The translations under genes were made by a program, and so were the position numbers. From positions 1-16,776 of the forward strand of contig SOJT01000062.1 in NCBI GenBank assembly GCA_004376485.1: DNA of 16,776 bases. Direction: 5' to 3'. The notes below the pieces were generated by a model, which ran no database searches, was not told where the DNA came from, and saw only the letters and a list, made by a program, of their open reading frames with translations. Shown piece by piece: positions 15,033 through 16,776 of this stretch (its first letter is position 1; the number at the start of each line of letters is the position of its first letter). This DNA is from Candidatus Aerophobota bacterium. GTDB taxonomy: Bacteria; Aerophobota; Aerophobia; Aerophobales; AE-B3A.

Positions 15033-15821
15033 ATGATGCAAAGAAGTGAAGAGGCTTATGGTCTCCCCTACGGTTACAGGGCAAAGGTGGGGCTGATTGT
15101 GGTAGGACCAAACTTAAATCCTACCCCGGAGATTTGCCGGATGCTGCCGCCTTATGTTCAGGTGAGAGAAACCAGAATTCATATGGAGCCGGTGGTTAAT
15201 GTAGAAGAGTGTTCCAAGCTAAGTGCAAGACTTCCTGAGCCAGCCGGTCTTTTGACCGAAGGAATGATTTCGCCCATACTAGGTAACAATAGTGCCATTG
15301 CTTTTGCCTGCACTGCAGGTAGCCTTGTTGGAGGCCCAGGGTGGGATAAAAAAGAGATTGAGGCTATGGAGTCTAACAGTAAAGGGATTCCCTGCACTAC
15401 CACAGCAACTGCAGTTGAGGAAGCTATGCGTTTCCTGGGCTTTAAGAACATTGTCATTACGGGTCCATACATTGAGGAGATTAACAGAAAATTTAAGGAG
15501 TTCTACGAGGCTTCTGGATTTAAGGTTCTTAAGGTAGCTGGATTACAAATCGGAGACCTCTATGAGATGGGCGCTACCAAGCCTTCTCAGGCTTATCAGA
15601 TCGCTATGGAGGCAGTAGTGCCGGATGCCGAGGGTATATTTATTGCCTGCACTAACTTTCGTTGTAGTGATGTAATTGAGGAAATCGAAAGCGATAGCGG
15701 AAAGCCTGTAGTTACTGCTAATCAAGCTACAGCCTGGCATTTGATGAAACTGCTGGGTATCAACGAGCCGGTGGATGGCTACGGAGAACTCCTCCGTAAG
15801 GTTCCCAGAGTCACTGGGTGA
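15033..15821 (+). CDS. Maleate isomerase / arylmalonate decarboxylase-like protein (Asp/Glu racemase superfamily)
   Basis: This protein has 262 residues from ATG 15033. The start KVGLIVVGPNLNPTPEICRMLPPYVQVRETRIHMEP matches the N-terminal strand and ligand loop of maleate cis-trans isomerase relatives. Both superfamily cysteines are present: C93 in FACTAGS and C206 in IACTNFR. In maleate isomerase the two Cys act on the C=C bond of maleate; in arylmalonate decarboxylase only one is kept (family knowledge). Two cysteines therefore favour an isomerase or racemase over a decarboxylase. The substrate is probably a small dicarboxylate or related acid brought in by TRAP2 (inference). A second superfamily member follows after 6 bp. 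Confidence 0.82.
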   Translation: MMQRSEEAYGLPYGYRAKVGLIVVGPNLNPTPEICRMLPPYVQVRETRIHMEPVVNVEECSKLSARLPEPAGLLTEGMISPILGNNSAIAFACTAGSLVGGPGWDKKEIEAMESNSKGIPCTTTATAVEEAMRFLGFKNIVITGPYIEEINRKFKEFYEASGFKVLKVAGLQIGDLYEMGATKPSQAYQIAMEAVVPDAEGIFIACTNFRCSDVIEEIESDSGKPVVTANQATAWHLMKLLGINEPVDGYGELLRKVPRVTG

Positions 15822-15827
15822 TTTTCC

Positions 15828-16493
15828 ATGGACAAAAAAGTAGCCTTTCTGCACACAGTAGTTTCCCTGGCGGAACGCCTCAAGAAGTTGATAGCTGAGA
15901 CATTGTCTGAGGTTAAGATCTTCCATATCGTGGATGAAAGCTTGCTCCAGGACATGATGTCGGTGGGTCGGTTGACCCCATCCATAGTGAGGCGTTTGTG
16001 CTACCAGGTCGTTCTGGCCAGGGAAGCAGGGGCCAACTTAATTATGGTTTGCTGTAGCAGCATTTCTCCAGGAGTGGATGTGGCAAGACAGATAGTAGAT
16101 GTACCTGTATTGAAAATCGATGACCCTATGGCAGAAAAAGCTGTGGAGATTGGAGATACTATCGGAGTTTTATCTACTGCCAGCACCACTTTAACTAATA
16201 GTTCAGAGTTAGTGAAGAGCAAGGCAGAGCTTAAAGGTCGACCGGTTAAAATAAAATCGATACTTTGCCAAGAAGCCTTCCAGGCATTAATCAAAGGGAA
16301 CACAGAACAGCATGACCGTTTGGCAATGGAGGCAGCATTGCAATTAGCCAAAAATACAGATGTGGTAGTTCTTGCACAAGCCTCTATGAGTCATTTAGCG
16401 TGCAGGATCCAAAAAGAAACAAAGACCCCCATCCTGACCAGTCCAACACTAGCCATAGCTGCCATTAGACGCACACTGGGGATAGAGAGTTAA
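15828..16493 (+). CDS. Asp/Glu/hydantoin racemase superfamily protein lacking the second Cys
   Basis: This is a 221-residue protein starting 6 bp after the previous gene, with only a weak GGGTGA site, which suggests translational coupling. Strand-helix architecture and MVCCSSISPGVD (C75/C76) give the first catalytic-Cys region; VGDTIGVLSTASTT-like sequence (about 108-121) forms the domain hinge. Where two-Cys members have a second Cys (as in VLACT), this protein has VLAQASM (residues 181-187). It may therefore use a single Cys, as decarboxylase-type members do, or may not be a racemase at all. It could act in sequence or in a complex with its neighbour (inference). The protein appears complete. 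Confidence 0.78.
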   Translation: MDKKVAFLHTVVSLAERLKKLIAETLSEVKIFHIVDESLLQDMMSVGRLTPSIVRRLCYQVVLAREAGANLIMVCCSSISPGVDVARQIVDVPVLKIDDPMAEKAVEIGDTIGVLSTASTTLTNSSELVKSKAELKGRPVKIKSILCQEAFQALIKGNTEQHDRLAMEAALQLAKNTDVVVLAQASMSHLACRIQKETKTPILTSPTLAIAAIRRTLGIES

Positions 16494-16776
16494 TCTGGAT
16501 CTTCCCACCGTTTCTCTAAAGATTTCCCTAAAAGAATAATGATTTATGAAAAGAGCGTAGTTAGGGTTACCATAAGCCATGTCACAGGAGTTTCCTGAAG
16601 CAGGGGGATATATGTCACTATTTTAAGTGATTTAATGCAGGGTCATGGTCAAGATGATCCTGCACACTTTTCTTCTTAATGATAAATGGATCTAGACAGC
16701 AAACCGAATCTAAGATTAAGAGAGTAAAAAGGGAAGTTCTAAAAAGCTGAGGGGAAAGCGTCTTTTATCAAATGGA
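16494..16776. other. 283-bp gene-free stretch at the right edge
   Basis: No gene of reasonable length, RNA gene or promoter was recognised apart from the terminator-like hairpin at 16636-16674. The stretch is A/T-rich. Confidence 0.5.
16636..16674 (+). terminator. Candidate intrinsic terminator of the module B operon
   Basis: TGCAGGGTCAT (16636-16646) pairs with ATGATCCTGCA (16654-16664): 11 pairs including one G-T, with a 7-base loop. It is followed by CACTTTTCTTCTT. The T tract is interrupted and the hairpin lies about 140 bp after the last stop, so it is a moderate candidate. Confidence 0.5.

Noticed and set aside
1..16776. CRISPR arrays, tRNA or rRNA genes, insertion sequences and phage genes
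   Set aside because: No regularly spaced direct repeats, no recognisable RNA gene cores, and no transposase, integrase or phage-type protein were seen.

Overview
The window reads as part of an anaerobic bacterial chromosome. All supported genes lie on the + strand, most have strong AGGAGG-type ribosome binding sites, and GTG and TTG starts are common. The gene content (a 2-hydroxyacyl-CoA-dehydratase-activase relative, a flavodoxin-like protein, an Fe-S/FMN/FAD old-yellow-enzyme relative, two TRAP transporters) suits an organic-acid-using anaerobe. A Firmicute or a deep-branching uncultured lineage is plausible, but no phylogenetic marker is present, so this is inference only.

Layout. Positions 1-962 hold the 3' end of an activase-related (COG3581/DUF2229-type) gene and a small flavodoxin-like gene. 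Positions 963-1864 hold a consensus sigma-70-type promoter and a GntR/FCD regulator. After a 282-bp structured leader, module A (2147-6329) has a complete TRAP transporter (dctP-dctQ-dctM), a small cupin, and an unrecognised 287-residue protein built from two diverged copies of one His-rich unit. A decayed fragment of a second gene of that unrecognised family follows (about 6339-6425). Module B (6454-16493) has a GlcD-like FAD dehydrogenase, a GlcF-like Fe-S protein, an FMN/4Fe-4S/FAD ene-reductase-type enzyme, a metallo-beta-lactamase-fold hydrolase, a second complete TRAP transporter, and two tandem Asp/Glu-racemase/maleate-isomerase superfamily proteins. A terminator-like hairpin lies about 140 bp past the last gene.

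How it may work together (inference). A FadR-type regulator next to two carboxylate-type TRAP importers and a set of redox, hydrolase and isomerase enzymes looks like a catabolic island for one or two imported organic acids. GlcD/GlcF would oxidise a 2-hydroxyacid and pass electrons to Fe-S clusters. The ene-reductase would act on a C=C bond or an amine. The MBL-fold enzyme would hydrolyse a lactone, thioester or similar bond. The racemase-superfamily pair would isomerise or decarboxylate a dicarboxylate. The substrate cannot be read from the sequence.

Most notable signals: (1) a strong, perfectly paired hairpin between dctP and dctQ in both TRAP operons, in the same position but unrelated in sequence; (2) the duplicated His-rich unknown protein and the remnant of a relative beside it; (3) a sharp change at that remnant in start-codon use and, apparently, base composition, suggesting the island was assembled from two pieces; (4) a racemase-family pair in which the second member lacks the second catalytic-type Cys.
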